Of a DNA stretch of 64,000 nt, positions 44,095 through 54,110 are shown in pieces. The DNA comes from Bacteroidota bacterium (GTDB lineage: Bacteria > Bacteroidota > Ignavibacteria > Kapaibacteriales > UBA2268), in contig SCSM01000016.1 of NCBI GenBank assembly GCA_004322215.1, forward strand, positions 62,001 to 126,000, read 5' to 3'. How positions within the stretch are numbered: the first letter of the stretch is position 1; each line of letters opens with the position of its first letter. Under the pieces are notes generated by a model. The model had not been told where the DNA came from. It made no database searches and saw only the letters and a program-made list of their open reading frames with translations. Both the position numbers and the translations under genes were made by a program.

Positions 44095-45339
44095 ATGAAA
44101 ATTCATGAGTATCAGGCAAAGGAATTATTGAAAAAATTTAACGTTCCTGTTCTATTCAGCAAAGTAGTGTTTGGAGCAGATGAAGCAGGTAAAGTTGCCT
44201 ATGAAGATTTTATGCAAAAGGGTATCAACACAGTAGTAGTCAAGGCACAAGTTCACGCAGGAGGTAGAGGCAAAGGCATCATGCACAATACCGAAACCAA
44301 CGAACAGGTTCAACTATTCGACAAGCCGCTAAGAGGTGTGAATGTCATCCATGGAAATAACATAGCTGACAAAGTTTATCAGATTGCAAGTAATATGCTG
44401 AATAACAAGCTTGTAACAATTCAGACAGGAACTGCCGGCAGTGTCGTCAGGCGTATCCTGCTCGAAGAGGGTGTCGGAATTGCAAAAGAATTTTATGCGG
44501 GAATCGTTCTCGACAGGCAGACCGGAAAAAATACAATCATGTGTTCAACCGAAGGCGGAGTTGAAATCGAAAAAGTGGCAGAAGAAACACCTGAAAAAAT
44601 ACTTAAAGAACAGGTTGAGCCATCCCTCGGATTACAGGGATACCAGGCACGGCGTCTTGGTTTTGGGCTTGGTTTAAGTGGTGAGCCATTCAAAAATTTC
44701 CTGTCTTTCATCAAGAATTTATACAAAGCTTATGAATCACTCGATTGCAGTCTGCTCGAAATCAATCCACTTGTATTAACTGAAGACGGGAAGATTATCG
44801 CATTAGATGCTAAGATGAATTTCGATGATAACGCATTATTCAGGCATCCAGACTATCTTGATTTGAGGGATACACACGAAGAATCACCACTCGAAGTTGA
44901 AGCATCAAAATTTGATTTGAATTACATCAAGCTCGACGGCAATGTCGGCTGTATGGTCAACGGTGCCGGTCTTGCAATGTCCACTATGGATTTGATCCAG
45001 CTTTCCGGCGGCAATCCTGCAAACTTCCTGGATGTAGGCGGTGGTGCTAATCCTGATAGGATTGCAAACGCATTCAGGATAATGATGAGTGACCCGAATG
45101 TGAAAGCAGTGTTAATCAATATTTTCGGCGGAATTGTCCGTTGCGACAAAGTTGCAGATGGAATTGTCCAGGCATTGCAAAGTGTTGATGTTCATATTCC
45201 TGTTATTGTCCGGCTCGACGGCACCAATGCCGAAGAAGGAGCTGAGACGCTGAAGAAATCAGGAATGAAGTTCAAAGTTGCAAAGAATTTTGAAGATGCC
45301 GCTAAGAAAGTAACAGAAGTAGTTGCTAGCGTAGCTTAA
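44095..45339 (+). CDS. sucC: Succinate-CoA ligase (ADP/GDP-forming) subunit beta
   Basis: SucC grips nucleotide and succinate in the reversible succinyl-CoA step of the TCA cycle. The 414 residues begin MKIHEYQAKELLKKFNVPV, the ATP-grasp start of the family. They include VVVKAQVHAGGRGKG, EINPLVLTEDGKIIALDAKM and the C-terminal NIFGGIVRCDKVADGI with the ligase active loop. An in-frame open stretch from 44002 adds 31 unrelated residues, so ATG 44095 is chosen. No sucD is adjacent, which is unusual because the two genes are normally paired. Length exceeds the usual 385-390 residues by about 25. Confidence 0.93.
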   Translation: MKIHEYQAKELLKKFNVPVLFSKVVFGADEAGKVAYEDFMQKGINTVVVKAQVHAGGRGKGIMHNTETNEQVQLFDKPLRGVNVIHGNNIADKVYQIASNMLNNKLVTIQTGTAGSVVRRILLEEGVGIAKEFYAGIVLDRQTGKNTIMCSTEGGVEIEKVAEETPEKILKEQVEPSLGLQGYQARRLGFGLGLSGEPFKNFLSFIKNLYKAYESLDCSLLEINPLVLTEDGKIIALDAKMNFDDNALFRHPDYLDLRDTHEESPLEVEASKFDLNYIKLDGNVGCMVNGAGLAMSTMDLIQLSGGNPANFLDVGGGANPDRIANAFRIMMSDPNVKAVLINIFGGIVRCDKVADGIVQALQSVDVHIPVIVRLDGTNAEEGAETLKKSGMKFKVAKNFEDAAKKVTEVVASVA

Positions 45340-45369
45340 GAAATTTTAATTTTAAGTTTTTATATTTTG

Positions 45370-45400
45370 AATGGCTGTTTGAATTACTCGGACAGCCATT
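45370..45400. terminator. Bidirectional terminator between sucC and tsaD
   Basis: AATGGCTGT (45370-45378) and ACAGCCATT (45392-45400) form a 9-bp stem with a 13-nt loop and a T-rich right flank, in the short gap between convergent genes. Confidence 0.65.
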
Positions 45401-45402
45401 TC

Positions 45403-46425
45403 TTATTTCTTCCTCTTTGCTCTCAGCGAACTTGCATTTACCTTAAAAGTTAAATCCTGGTATGCATCAGGTCCGTTTTCGAGTAACCTCTTTTCAGCAA
45501 TAAAGCCAATCATCGCTGCATTGTCAATACAATATTCAGGATTGAGAACGACAACTTTTATTCCTTGCAATCTTGCCATATCTGTTGCTCTCTTTCTCAA
45601 ACAGGAATTAGCTGAAACTCCTCCGGCTATAATCAGATGTTTTACATTATACTCGACAGATGCATCAATGCTTTTCTTTACAAGCACATCCACAATTGCT
45701 TCCTGCACAGAAGCACAAACATCAGGTAGTTTTTCCTCAGGTAAGCCATGTGGAAATTGCTTTTCAAGAAAATATCTCACTGATGTTTTCAGTCCGCTGA
45801 AACTGAAATTGTAATTCCCGCTGTGCAGCATTGACCTGGGAAACGCAAAAGCATTTGGATTTCCTGTTTTTGCAAGTTTGTCAATTTCAGGTCCTGCAGG
45901 ATAAGGCAATCCGAGCATTGTCCCTATTTTATCGAATGCTTCACCAGATGCATCATCAACAGTCGAACCAAGCAAAGAATATTTTGAGTAAGATTCCACT
46001 TTGAACAGTGCGGTATGTCCTCCGCTTACAACGAGAGCTATATATGGTAATACAATTGTCTCATCCTGAATATTTCCTGAATACAAATGCCCTTCGATAT
46101 GATTCGTCGGAATAATAGGAATATTATATTTAATTGAAAGTCCTTTTGCAAAGTTGGAACCTACAATCAGTGAGCCAATCAATCCGGGTTCAGTAGTAAC
46201 CGCAATTGCATTCATTTCTTCAATTTTCTTTTCGGCTTTTGTCAATGCTTCCCGGGCTACAACGCTTATGCTTTCAAGATGAGCCCTCGAGGCAAGTTCA
46301 GGAATTACTCCACCATACTTGCTATGGAAATGCTGTGATGAAATGATATTGCTCAACACCCGTGAGTTGCTGATTACAGATGCCGCCGTTTCATCGCAGG
46401 AACTTTCTATGGCAAGTATATTCAT
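45403..46425 (-). CDS. tsaD: tRNA N6-adenosine threonylcarbamoyltransferase TsaD
   Basis: This ASKHA-fold enzyme, working with TsaB and TsaE, adds threonylcarbamoyl to A37 of ANN-decoding tRNAs. The 340 residues contain ESSCDETAASV at the start, the metal ligands His109 and His113 in NHIEGHLYSG, VSGGHTALF, and GGVSANSCLR. It is complete. The purH gene ends one base upstream on the same strand, so the two are probably cotranscribed. Confidence 0.96.
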   Translation of the reverse strand: MNILAIESSCDETAASVISNSRVLSNIISSQHFHSKYGGVIPELASRAHLESISVVAREALTKAEKKIEEMNAIAVTTEPGLIGSLIVGSNFAKGLSIKYNIPIIPTNHIEGHLYSGNIQDETIVLPYIALVVSGGHTALFKVESYSKYSLLGSTVDDASGEAFDKIGTMLGLPYPAGPEIDKLAKTGNPNAFAFPRSMLHSGNYNFSFSGLKTSVRYFLEKQFPHGLPEEKLPDVCASVQEAIVDVLVKKSIDASVEYNVKHLIIAGGVSANSCLRKRATDMARLQGIKVVVLNPEYCIDNAAMIGFIAEKRLLENGPDAYQDLTFKVNASSLRAKRKK

Positions 46426-46426
46426 C

Positions 46427-47980
46427 TTAGTGCCTGAAATGCCTTAAGCCAGTGAATATCATTGCTACGTTCTTCTCATCAGCCGCTTTGATAACTTCTT
46501 CGTCTCTCACTGAACCTCCCGGCTGAATTACTGCTGTGGCTCCGGCTTCGACTGCCTCCAATAATCCGTCAGGATATGGAAAGTAAGCATCAGATGCAAC
46601 TGCCGAACCTTTCAAATCAATTCCCATCATCCTGGCTTTCTCTGCCGCAATACGCGAAGAATCCACCCGTGACATCTGCCCTGCTCCGATTGCAAGTGTT
46701 CTGTCTTCGGCAGAATAAACAATGGAATTGGATTTAACATGTTTGGTAATTTTCCAGCCGAACATTAATGCTGATAATTCTTTTTCCGTCGGCTGTCTTT
46801 TTGTAGCAACTTTCATTTTCGAATCATCATATAAAAGCATGTCTGTTGACTGGACAAGGAATCCTCCTGAAACAGATTTTACCTCAAAACCTAATGATTC
46901 TTTTAGCTTTTTTAGGTCAGCAGTTATAAGTCGCCTGTCTTTTTTCTTTGTCAGAATCTGTAATGCTTCCTCAGTATATTCGGGAGCAATTAAAACTTCA
47001 GTAAATAAGCTGTGAATTGTTTCTGCGGTTTCCTTATCAACAGGTCTGTTCATTGCAATTATCCCACCGAATGGAGCGACGGTATCAGTAGCATAAGCTT
47101 TGTGGTATGCTTCCGATAAAGTATTACCAACAGCTACACCCGAAGGATTTGTATGCTTAATTATTGCCAGTGCAGTCTCATCAAACTCAATTATCAATCG
47201 TGATGCGGCATCAATATCCAGAATATTATTATATGACAGTTCTTTACCATGAAGCTGTTTGAATATTTTGAAGAAATTGCCATAGAGCTGTGCCTTCTGA
47301 TGTGGATTTTCTCCATATCTCAATGGCTGTTGTACTTTCATTCCGATTATCAGTTTTTCAGGTAATTCGATTTTATTGACTTTTCTGAAATAAGATGAAA
47401 TCAGAGAATCATAATATGCAGTATGAGTGAAAACCTCTCCTGCAAGTTCCTGCCTTACATTAACAGGTATTGTCTTTTTATTATTTTTAAGTAAATTAAT
47501 AATTTCACCGTACCATTTCGGATTTACAATAACAACAGTCCATAAATAATTCTTCGCTGCCGCCCGCAACATTGTCGGTCCGCCAATATCAATGTTCTCT
47601 ATTATTTCTTCGTTAGTGCTTACTTGTTTTTCGAGTGTTTCTTCAAACGGATAAAGATTAACAACAAGTAAATCAATTGATGTTAAATGATGTTCATCAA
47701 GTTGCTTCTGATGTTCTTCTTTATTCAGTTCGGCAAGTAAACCCGCATGTACTGCGGGATGTAATGTCTTTACTCTGCCGTCAAGTATTTCAGGGAATCC
47801 TGTTAATTCACTTATATTCTTAACTGGAATTCCAGATTCTGACAAGAGCTTTGAAGTTCCTCCTGTAGAATATATTTCAATACCGAGTAAATTCAACTCT
47901 TTCGCAAAATCAACAATACCTGTTTTATCAGATACTGATATAATAGCTTTTTTAATAACATAATTTTCTGGTGTAATCAT
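46427..47980 (-). CDS. purH: Bifunctional AICAR transformylase / IMP cyclohydrolase PurH
   Basis: PurH performs the last two steps of IMP synthesis. The N-terminal MGS-like cyclohydrolase domain (about 1-150) shows KKAIISVSDKTGIVDFAKEL and FPEILDGRVKTLHP. The transformylase part has RYGENPHQKAQLYG, the catalytic Lys-His in AIIKHTNPSGVAVG, and IQPGGSVRDEEVI plus FTGLRHFRH at the end. At 517 residues it is full length. It is separated by one base from tsaD downstream. Confidence 0.96.
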   Translation of the reverse strand: MITPENYVIKKAIISVSDKTGIVDFAKELNLLGIEIYSTGGTSKLLSESGIPVKNISELTGFPEILDGRVKTLHPAVHAGLLAELNKEEHQKQLDEHHLTSIDLLVVNLYPFEETLEKQVSTNEEIIENIDIGGPTMLRAAAKNYLWTVVIVNPKWYGEIINLLKNNKKTIPVNVRQELAGEVFTHTAYYDSLISSYFRKVNKIELPEKLIIGMKVQQPLRYGENPHQKAQLYGNFFKIFKQLHGKELSYNNILDIDAASRLIIEFDETALAIIKHTNPSGVAVGNTLSEAYHKAYATDTVAPFGGIIAMNRPVDKETAETIHSLFTEVLIAPEYTEEALQILTKKKDRRLITADLKKLKESLGFEVKSVSGGFLVQSTDMLLYDDSKMKVATKRQPTEKELSALMFGWKITKHVKSNSIVYSAEDRTLAIGAGQMSRVDSSRIAAEKARMMGIDLKGSAVASDAYFPYPDGLLEAVEAGATAVIQPGGSVRDEEVIKAADEKNVAMIFTGLRHFRH

Positions 47981-48017
47981 TAATAATCCTGTTTTTATTT
48001 AATTAAGATGTTTATTT

Positions 48018-48767
48018 CTATGGTTTCTTCGGGGTCCCTTTATAACCTTTAATAAATGGACAATAATAAAATATATTATCAATTTTCATTCGAATAAAAT
48101 ACAATCCATCATCGAGGTCTTCTCCAAATGTAATCATATTTTTCCCTGATTGAAAAACCTTATTGTATAATATTTTAGAAAAAGTTTTTTTAATATCAAA
48201 AATTTCAAATTCAATATTAGATGTTTTCTCAACAAAAAAATCAATTTCTCCCTCCTTAGTAAAGGGAATAGGAATAACATTCAGATTTTGCTGATTTGTT
48301 AATAAATCAAAAACAATATTCTTTTCAGGTTCATTGAGCATTGCAACATAGTATTTAGTGTTTTTCATCCAATCCGGTTTTCCTTCCACTGTATCAGTAA
48401 CAAAAATTGTATCATTTTCTGTCACTGTGAATTCTTCAGTCGTATCAATAAAATCTTCATTCAAAGTAATTCGAATTCTATATGGTACATTTAGTTCAAT
48501 ATTTTCAAATAAATAAATATTATCTGAATTTGTGTCTGGAAATGTATGCGCTGTTTTAATTATTATCCCGTTTTTCATTAAATCTACTTTCACACCTGAA
48601 AGATAATAGTTGGGATAAAATTTTCCTAATACAACACCTGATTCATGAATTCTAAGAAGTTCAACATTGACAAAACCAATTAATTTATTATTTTGTTCCT
48701 GAATTTCAGTGTTTTCACAGGAAATGAAAAGAAAAATAACCATCAAAAAAGGTAGTATTTTTTTCAT
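48018..48767 (-). CDS. Lipoprotein with a FlgD/T9SS-sorting-like C-terminal fold
   Basis: A 249-residue protein with a lipoprotein signal (LPFLMVIFLFISC). A start at 48785 would add six residues ahead of KKILPF; 48767 is preferred because GGGG precedes it. A beta-sandwich-like middle (YLSGVKVDLMKNGIIIKT, PYRIRITLNEDF) is followed by a C-terminal block (IPIPFTKEGEIDFFVEKTSNIEFEIFD, then GLYFIRMKI) with the rhythm of T9SS type A sorting domains, though it lacks the NYPNPFN start. A lipoprotein carrying such a domain is unusual. No named family is recognised. Confidence 0.6.
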   Translation of the reverse strand: MKKILPFLMVIFLFISCENTEIQEQNNKLIGFVNVELLRIHESGVVLGKFYPNYYLSGVKVDLMKNGIIIKTAHTFPDTNSDNIYLFENIELNVPYRIRITLNEDFIDTTEEFTVTENDTIFVTDTVEGKPDWMKNTKYYVAMLNEPEKNIVFDLLTNQQNLNVIPIPFTKEGEIDFFVEKTSNIEFEIFDIKKTFSKILYNKVFQSGKNMITFGEDLDDGLYFIRMKIDNIFYYCPFIKGYKGTPKKP

Positions 48768-48864
48768 AATATACCCCACAATCAATTATAAATTTTAATT
48801 GGATACAAAAATATAGTTAAATGACGAATTTACACTTTTATTCTTATCATATTCGGTAAATAAT

Positions 48865-50217
48865 TTATTCCTTAATCGTTTTATTTAAGAACGGCAAGAA
48901 TTCCCCAAGTAGATAGAATGAACCGATTACAAGAATTGGTTGTGGTTTTGATAAAACCAATTCTGCACTTTCACGTACATTTTTTGTAATCACAATATTT
49001 TTTATTCCGGATTCAATTGCTTTTAATTTTAAATCTTCTGGTTCTGCTGCTCTTGTTATTTCAGGTTTTGTAATAATCAACTTATAACAGATTAATTTTA
49101 AATATTTTAATACATTTACCGCATCTTTATCAGACATGAGTGCAAAAACTATATTCCATTTCTTTTTCTCTAATCCGCAATCAATTATTGTTCCCACTGT
49201 TTGTCTTACGGAATCAGGATTATGTGCCACATCCAATACAATTGGATATTCCTTATTTATAAGCTCAGTCCGGCAGTGAAAATTTGTATTTTTTATAATG
49301 TTTTTGAATCCATCGCAAACTGATTTTTTTGTAACCTCCATACTTCTATTAACAATTTTTATTGCTGACCAGACAGTTTTTATATTATCTATCTGATGAG
49401 AGCCGGCGAGAGCAACATTTACGCTTGGATAATGACAAACATCGGATTCCATTTTAATATCCATTGTCAAATCGTCTTTGTATGTAAATTCTCCGCATTT
49501 CATGGATTCATCTGCTAAAATCAGTTCACTTGCTTTAGACTTTGCCTTTTTTCTGATTACATCATAAACTACATTGTCATTTTTTGAAACTACAACCGGT
49601 TTTGATTTTTTTATAATGCCTGCTTTTTCAAAAGCGATTTTGGCTAATGTATTCCCAAGGTATTCGGAATGGTCATAATCAACTTTTGTGATTATACTTA
49701 ACATTGGAAGTAAGACGTTAGTCGAATCATAGCGTCCTCCCATTCCGGTTTCAATAACAGCAACTTCGGTTTTCTGTTCGGCAAAATATTTGAATGCCAT
49801 AGCTGTTGTGATTTCAAAAAAAGTAGCTCCTATATGCTCTGCATATGGGAGAATTTCCTCAGACAGTCCAATCAAATCTTCATCTTCTATCAACTTACCG
49901 TTAATACTTATTCTTTCATTGAATGAAACGAGATGAGGCGATGTATATAGACCGGTTCTGTATCCCTGCTCCATTAAAATTGATGCAAGCATTGAACAGA
50001 CAGAACCCTTGCCGTTCGTACCTGCTACGTGAATAGAATGAAAATGTTCCTGTGGATTATCTAAAAACGATATAAGTTTCTTTGTCCTTCCAAGTCCGGG
50101 TTTTATACCGAATCGCTGGAAAGAAAATAATTTATCGAGAATTTCTTTCTTTTTTTTATATTTTGCTTTATTTGAACTAAGTTTCATTCTTAGTTTATTC
50201 GTTTCATAATTATTCAA
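48865..50217 (-). CDS. folC: Bifunctional dihydrofolate synthase / folylpolyglutamate synthase
   Basis: FolC adds glutamate to dihydropteroate and then to folates. The 450-residue Mur-ligase-fold protein shows FSFQRFGIKPGLGRTKKLI, the ATP-binding HVAGTNGKGSVCSMLASIL (63-81), ITKVDYDHSEYLGNT, and VLDVAHNPDSVRQT. The first about 20 residues are Lys-rich and poorly conserved, so an internal start (Met11) is possible. It is divergent from the SDR gene; the spacer is only about 40 bp. Confidence 0.93.
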   Translation of the reverse strand: MNNYETNKLRMKLSSNKAKYKKKKEILDKLFSFQRFGIKPGLGRTKKLISFLDNPQEHFHSIHVAGTNGKGSVCSMLASILMEQGYRTGLYTSPHLVSFNERISINGKLIEDEDLIGLSEEILPYAEHIGATFFEITTAMAFKYFAEQKTEVAVIETGMGGRYDSTNVLLPMLSIITKVDYDHSEYLGNTLAKIAFEKAGIIKKSKPVVVSKNDNVVYDVIRKKAKSKASELILADESMKCGEFTYKDDLTMDIKMESDVCHYPSVNVALAGSHQIDNIKTVWSAIKIVNRSMEVTKKSVCDGFKNIIKNTNFHCRTELINKEYPIVLDVAHNPDSVRQTVGTIIDCGLEKKKWNIVFALMSDKDAVNVLKYLKLICYKLIITKPEITRAAEPEDLKLKAIESGIKNIVITKNVRESAELVLSKPQPILVIGSFYLLGEFLPFLNKTIKE

Positions 50218-50257
50218 TACAAACTTAATAAAATTAATATATTAATTGTTTTTTTAT

Positions 50258-50986
50258 ATGAGCAAAGTATTTAATAAAAAAGTAATATGGATAACAGGTG
50301 CAAGCCGTGGAATCGGTGCATCTATTGCATTAAAACTCGCTAAAACCGATGCAATTTTAGCTCTTAGTGCGAGAACCCTTAAATCCTTCAATAAATTAAA
50401 AAAAGAGCTGACAAATTATAAAAATGTTCATATATTACCATGTGATGTTTCTGTTCCGGAGGAAGTTCATAATGTTAATGAAAAAATTTCGGACAAATTG
50501 GGTAATGTTGATATTTTAATTAATAATGCCGGTGTGGCAAAATTCAAACCTTTTAATGAGTTTACTATTGATGATTTTTATGAAATTATTTATCCGAATC
50601 TTTTCGGAAATTTTCTGTGTTCAAAATTTGTTCTTCCTTCTATGCTGGAAAAGAAAAAAGGGATGATTATTAATATTATTTCTGTAGCTGCAGAAAAAAC
50701 TTTCACCGGCTCTGCTCTTTATTCTGCATCCAAAGCTGGTGTGCTTGCTATGAGCCGCTCGATGAGAGAAGACCTAAGGGTTAAAGGAATAAAAGTAATT
50801 GATATTTTGCCCGGTGCTACAGAAACTGAATTGTGGAACGAAAAATCAAGAGATAAATTTGGTTGGCGTATGATGAATCCTGATAATCTTGCCGGAGTTA
50901 TAATTGATGTGCTGAAAAAATCTTTGAGTGATAATTTAATGATTGAGGAAGTAATTGTAAGACCACAACTGGGGGATTTGAGTTAA
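50258..50986 (+). CDS. SDR family NAD(P)-dependent oxidoreductase
   Basis: A 242-residue short-chain dehydrogenase/reductase with cofactor loop TGASRGIG, NNAGV, and the catalytic YSASKAG (Tyr-x3-Lys) preceded by IISV. Substrate is not inferable; it resembles 3-ketoacyl-ACP-reductase-like and sepiapterin-reductase-like members. An upstream TTG start would add four residues (50246); the ATG at 50258 is preferred. Its TAA is directly followed by the ATG of the TPR gene, so the two are cotranscribed. Confidence 0.85.
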   Translation: MSKVFNKKVIWITGASRGIGASIALKLAKTDAILALSARTLKSFNKLKKELTNYKNVHILPCDVSVPEEVHNVNEKISDKLGNVDILINNAGVAKFKPFNEFTIDDFYEIIYPNLFGNFLCSKFVLPSMLEKKKGMIINIISVAAEKTFTGSALYSASKAGVLAMSRSMREDLRVKGIKVIDILPGATETELWNEKSRDKFGWRMMNPDNLAGVIIDVLKKSLSDNLMIEEVIVRPQLGDLS

Positions 50987-52216
50987 ATGAAAAGCATTTT
51001 ATATTTATTTATTTTGGTAACTTTCCTGATAAATACATCTTTTTCGCAGGATGATGCACAGTTCAATCTCGGTTTAAAGAAAATTGAAAAAGGAGAATAC
51101 CAGGAAGCGGTCAAAATATTTTCAGAAGTTATTAAAAGGAAGCCACTATCATCTTATGGTTTCTATAATCGCGGCTTGGCTTATGACCGGCTTAATAAAA
51201 CAGATTTGGCAATGTCCGATTATACTATCGCAATCAAACTGAATAAAAAGAACTTTGAGGCATACAACAACAGGGGTACGCTGAAAGATAAATTGGGCGA
51301 TAAAACAGGAGCTTTTAAAGATTATAATACTGCTTTAAAAATCAATCCCAAGTATGCACTTGCATACTATAACCGCGGGATTACAAAAAGTGAAAAGGGT
51401 GACAGAAAGGGTGCAATACAAGATTATGATTTATCAATTAAATATGACCCCAAATATGAAAATGCATGGTATAACCGCGGTATTGTTAAAAGCGATATGG
51501 ATGATGATTCTGGTGCAATCAGCGATTATACAGAAGCTATCCGGCTGAATCCGAAATTTCGCGATGCCTATTACAATCGTGGTAATGTTAAAAGACGGAT
51601 TAAGAATTTCACAGGTGCAATAGAAGATTATAATCAAGCCCTCTTAATTGATTCATTATTTGTCAATGCTTTGAATAACAGAGGTTTGGCAAAGTATGGT
51701 TTGAAGGATGTCGATGGAGCAATCAAGGACTATACCGAAGCCATCAGTATTAAACCCGATTATTATCTTCCTTACTGCAACAGGGGGATAATTTATTATG
51801 AACAATTGAGGGCAACAGGAACAAGCAGTGAATATATGAACGATTTTAATAAATCAATTCAGTTAAAACCGGACTATTCAAATGGATATTATTATCGTGG
51901 TCTTGCTAAAAAGTTCCTTAAAGATTTCCAGGGTGCAATTGAAGATTTCACACAAGTAATTAAACTTAACCCAAATTTTGCTTATGGATATTACTACAGG
52001 GGAATTGTCAATTATGAAAGGGAAAAATATGATGCTTCTATTCCCGATTTTGATACTGCTATTAAAAAATATCCCGATTATAAGGAAGCATATTATTATA
52101 GGGGTATGGCTTTTTACAATATCGGTAAAAATGACGATGCCTGCAAAGACTGGAAGAAAGCATTAGAACTTAAATATAAGGAAGCCGAATACGTGCTTCA
52201 GAGCTACTGCAAATAA
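50987..52216 (+). CDS. Secreted TPR-repeat protein
   Basis: The 409-residue protein has a signal peptide (SILYLFILVTFLINTSFSQ) and then about eleven TPR units of the Sel1/NRG-rich type (YNRGLAYDRLNKTDLAMSDYT, YNRGIVKSDMDDDSGAISDYT, YYYRGLAKKFLKDFQGAIEDF). It is a periplasmic or surface scaffold with unknown partner. It begins directly at the stop of the SDR gene and is followed 13 bp later by uvrC, suggesting an operon. Confidence 0.8.
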   Translation: MKSILYLFILVTFLINTSFSQDDAQFNLGLKKIEKGEYQEAVKIFSEVIKRKPLSSYGFYNRGLAYDRLNKTDLAMSDYTIAIKLNKKNFEAYNNRGTLKDKLGDKTGAFKDYNTALKINPKYALAYYNRGITKSEKGDRKGAIQDYDLSIKYDPKYENAWYNRGIVKSDMDDDSGAISDYTEAIRLNPKFRDAYYNRGNVKRRIKNFTGAIEDYNQALLIDSLFVNALNNRGLAKYGLKDVDGAIKDYTEAISIKPDYYLPYCNRGIIYYEQLRATGTSSEYMNDFNKSIQLKPDYSNGYYYRGLAKKFLKDFQGAIEDFTQVIKLNPNFAYGYYYRGIVNYEREKYDASIPDFDTAIKKYPDYKEAYYYRGMAFYNIGKNDDACKDWKKALELKYKEAEYVLQSYCK

Positions 52217-52229
52217 TTTATAATTTCAA

Positions 52230-54098
52230 ATGCAGAATGAGAATTTAAATATTGAATCATTTATCTTGGAGTTGCAGGAAAAGGTTAAATCAATGCCGAC
52301 TAATCCCGGTGTTTATCAATATAAAAACCAGGCGGGAAAAATTATTTATATTGGTAAGGCAAAGAACTTAAGAAACAGAGTCAAATCATACTTCCAGACA
52401 AAAAGACCTGTTGATGCAAAAACCAAAGTAATGATTCAGAAAATCAAAGATGTTGAAGTAATTGTTACTGATTCCGAAGCCGAAGCGTTAATTCTCGAAG
52501 ATACTTTAATAAAAAAGTACAGACCAAAATATAATATCATGTTAAAAGATGATAAGTCTTATCCTTTTGTCAGGGTAACGAATGAGCCATACCCAAGAAT
52601 TTTTGCTACACGAAAAGTAATAAAGGACGGCTCGAAATATTTTGGTCCATATACAGAAGTAAGACAATTGAAAAACCTTTTGAAAACTATTCGAACTTTA
52701 TTTCTCATACGTAGTTGCGATTTAAATCTGACAGATGAATCTATTGCAAATAAAAAATTCAAGCTTTGTCTTGATTACCATATAAAAAAATGCGAAGGCC
52801 CCTGCGAAGGTCTAATATCGAGGGAAAAATACAATGAAAACATACGTCAGGCAGTTCAAATCATTAATGGCAAAACGCGTGAACTGGAGCGAAAGCTTGA
52901 AAATGATATGGAAAAGCTCTCCGAACAAATGAAATTCGAGGAAGCAGCAGTTGTCCGAAATCAGTATTTAATTCTTAAGGATTACTTATCTCACCAGAAA
53001 ATTGTTTCGACAGAGCTAATTGACAGGGATGTTATCGCTCTTGCCAGAATTGATGAAAGTGCCTGTATCCTGATTTTTCAAATACGTGACGGGAAACTTA
53101 TTGGGAGAAGACATTATATCATTTCAAATACTCTCAATCAATCCGACGAAGAAATTATTCAGATTGCCATCGAAAAATGGTATTTGGAAACTAATTTCAT
53201 TCCCGATGAAATTCTGCTTCAGTCAGAACCCGAACAATTGGAATTCATTATTGAGTGGTTGGAAAAACTAAAAGGGAGTAAGGTTGATATACAAATACCC
53301 AAAATCGGCGAAAAGAAAAAGCTTATCAATATGGCTGTTACTAATGGAGAATTTCTTCTTCGTGAATATCATATTGCAATGTCAAAAAGAGAACAGACAT
53401 TGCCAAAAATCCTTCATTCGATTCAACGAGACCTTCGGCTTAAAAGTCCTCCGCGTCGAATCGAATGTTTCGATAATTCTCACATTCAGGGTAGTGAACT
53501 CGTTTCCTCGATGGTGGTCTTTGTTGACGGAAAGCCAAAGAAATCGGATTATAGGAGATTCAAAATCCAGACTGTTGACCATAATGATGATTTTGCTGCT
53601 ATGCGTGAAGTGATTTCAAGAAGGTATGGGAAAGTAAATGATGACTATTCCGTTTTACCGGATTTAGCTATTATTGATGGAGGCAAGGGACAGCTTTCCT
53701 CAGCAATAGAAGTGTTAAAAGATTTAGGTATTGATAATAAATTTACTGTGATCGGACTTGCAAAGCGACTCGATGAAATCTTTTTTCCGGGACAATCCGA
53801 ATCCTTACAGCTTCCGAAAACATCGAGCAGTCTTAAGCTTATTCAGCAATTAAGAGATGAAGCACACAGATTCGCGATTACATATCACCGCCTGCTCAGA
53901 AGCAAAAGAATTTTACAAACTGAATTGACAGAAATAGAAGGTATCGGGGAAAAGACTGCTCAAAAGCTGTTAGTAAAAATGAATTCGGTCGAAAACATCA
54001 GGAATGCAAAAAAAGAAGAACTTATAGCCGTTGTCGGTCCTAAAGCCGGCACACTGGTATTTGAATACTATAACAAAGACAATATTAATCAAAATTAA
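52230..54098 (+). CDS. uvrC: UvrABC excinuclease subunit C
   Basis: UvrC makes the two incisions of nucleotide excision repair. The 622 residues hold the GIY-YIG nuclease domain (NPGVYQYKNQAGKIIYIGKAKNLRNRV), a UVR motif (MEKLSEQMKFEEAAVVRNQ), the RNase H-like C-terminal nuclease (RRIECFDNSHIQGSE, AIIDGGKGQLSSA) and a final helix-hairpin-helix (LTEIEGIGEKTAQKLL). All are intact. It lies 13 bp after the TPR gene and 12 bp before the GH13-like gene. Confidence 0.96.
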   Translation: MQNENLNIESFILELQEKVKSMPTNPGVYQYKNQAGKIIYIGKAKNLRNRVKSYFQTKRPVDAKTKVMIQKIKDVEVIVTDSEAEALILEDTLIKKYRPKYNIMLKDDKSYPFVRVTNEPYPRIFATRKVIKDGSKYFGPYTEVRQLKNLLKTIRTLFLIRSCDLNLTDESIANKKFKLCLDYHIKKCEGPCEGLISREKYNENIRQAVQIINGKTRELERKLENDMEKLSEQMKFEEAAVVRNQYLILKDYLSHQKIVSTELIDRDVIALARIDESACILIFQIRDGKLIGRRHYIISNTLNQSDEEIIQIAIEKWYLETNFIPDEILLQSEPEQLEFIIEWLEKLKGSKVDIQIPKIGEKKKLINMAVTNGEFLLREYHIAMSKREQTLPKILHSIQRDLRLKSPPRRIECFDNSHIQGSELVSSMVVFVDGKPKKSDYRRFKIQTVDHNDDFAAMREVISRRYGKVNDDYSVLPDLAIIDGGKGQLSSAIEVLKDLGIDNKFTVIGLAKRLDEIFFPGQSESLQLPKTSSSLKLIQQLRDEAHRFAITYHRLLRSKRILQTELTEIEGIGEKTAQKLLVKMNSVENIRNAKKEELIAVVGPKAGTLVFEYYNKDNINQN

Positions 54099-54110
54099 AT
54101 TATACTAATT

